A DNA stretch of 6,596 nucleotides from an uncultured bacterium (GTDB taxonomy: Bacteria; Bacteroidota; Bacteroidia; Chitinophagales; CAIOSU01): positions 1-6,596 of the forward strand of contig CAIOSU010000103.1 of assembly GCA_903861055.1 (NCBI GenBank). Reading direction: 5' to 3'. Position 1 is the first letter of the stretch. Each line of letters opens with the position of its first letter. The position numbers were made by a program, and so were the translations under genes. Of this stretch, positions 6,462 through 6,596 are shown piece by piece. The notes below the pieces were generated by a model that was given only the letters and a program-made list of their open reading frames with translations, had not been told where the DNA came from and made no database searches.

Positions 6462-6562
6462 TTCAACGTCAATAAGTTAATGCGTTATGATTCGCTAGAC
6501 TGCTGTTGAGCCGTGTCATGGTGAGCGGAGCCGAACCATCCGCAATGCGGTCACGCAACACG
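6460..6562. repeat. Nested inverted repeats, REP-like element
   Basis: Four stems are visible: GGTTCAAC (6460-6467) with GTTGAGCC (6505-6512), 7 of 8 plus one G-T wobble; CGTGT (6512-6516) with ACACG (6558-6562); ATGGT (6518-6522) with ACCAT (6535-6539); and CCGC (6540-6543) with GCGG (6547-6550), loop AAT. The segment GTCATGGTGAGCGGAGCCG (6516-6534) strongly resembles the widespread GTCATCCTGAGCGGAGTCG repeat core of bacterial intergenic regions (from memory). The last three stems make a branched fold, but it lacks tRNA features. It is probably a non-coding dispersed repeat. Confidence 0.5.
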
Positions 6563-6596
6563 ATCAAGAAACACCTTTTTATTTTTTGGTATTGGA

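Larger units (their letters stand above)
6224..6596. other. 373-bp non-coding region upstream of ftsK
   Basis: No gene is supported on either strand: the open frames are short, lack family-like composition and run through repeats. The part next to ftsK should hold its promoter. The minus strand has TACACTTTG (6248-6240), which resembles the TAnnTTTG element with one extra base, and the overlapping TAATTTTA (6251-6244), but no well-spaced -33 TTTG. A run of eight or nine T lies at 6320-6328. Beyond that come a heptamer repeat and several inverted repeats (listed separately), then T-rich sequence to the window end. Confidence 0.6.

Noticed and set aside
6327..6509. 60-codon plus-strand frame in the region upstream of ftsK
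   Set aside because: It reads straight through the heptamer repeat and two inverted repeats; no start signal or protein-like composition.
6505..6562. Cloverleaf-like fold that might be a tRNA
   Set aside because: It has no 7-bp acceptor stem, no anticodon arm of normal size, no T-loop consensus, and is too short.

Overview
The window looks like a short piece of a Bacteroidota chromosome, probably a whole small contig. The evidence is the protein sequences (a four-span FtsK with a GATGQGKS Walker A motif, a LolA-type carrier directly behind ftsK, a TrpRS with a KMGKS loop, a deoxynucleoside kinase of the HIAIAGNIGAGKTTL type), the lack of clear Shine-Dalgarno sequences, a TAnnTTTG promoter-like motif, and degenerate 7-bp intergenic repeats. 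I cannot name the genus.

All five genes lie on the minus strand and are read from right to left. Order of transcription: (1) 6596-6224, a 373-bp non-coding region packed with repeats and inverted repeats; (2) ftsK (6223-3689), the septal DNA translocase; (3) a lolA-family periplasmic lipoprotein carrier gene (3673-2996), 15 nt behind ftsK and probably co-transcribed, closed by a strong hairpin terminator (2976-2942); (4) a Tat-exported family-1 glycoside hydrolase (2840-1410); (5) a repeat-filled spacer (1409-1282) holding 7-bp repeat units in opposite orientations; (6) trpS, tryptophanyl-tRNA synthetase (1281-283); (7) a truncated deoxynucleoside kinase gene (235-17) that meets a stop codon after 72 codons, 16 bp from the window edge.

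The genes serve separate housekeeping or catabolic jobs: chromosome segregation at division, lipoprotein traffic, beta-glucoside hydrolysis, tRNA charging and nucleotide salvage. Only ftsK-lolA looks like a real operon. trpS and the kinase gene are 47 nt apart and may share a transcript.

I find no convincing new multi-gene system, defence island, CRISPR array or mobile-element gene. What deserves a second look is non-coding: two different degenerate heptamer repeat families (1300-1412 and 6327-6368), one of which supplies the stop codon of the glycosidase and sits against the trpS start; a cluster of hairpins at 6384-6562 that looks like an interspersed REP-type element; and the broken kinase gene, where both lesions can be read as single G-to-T changes.
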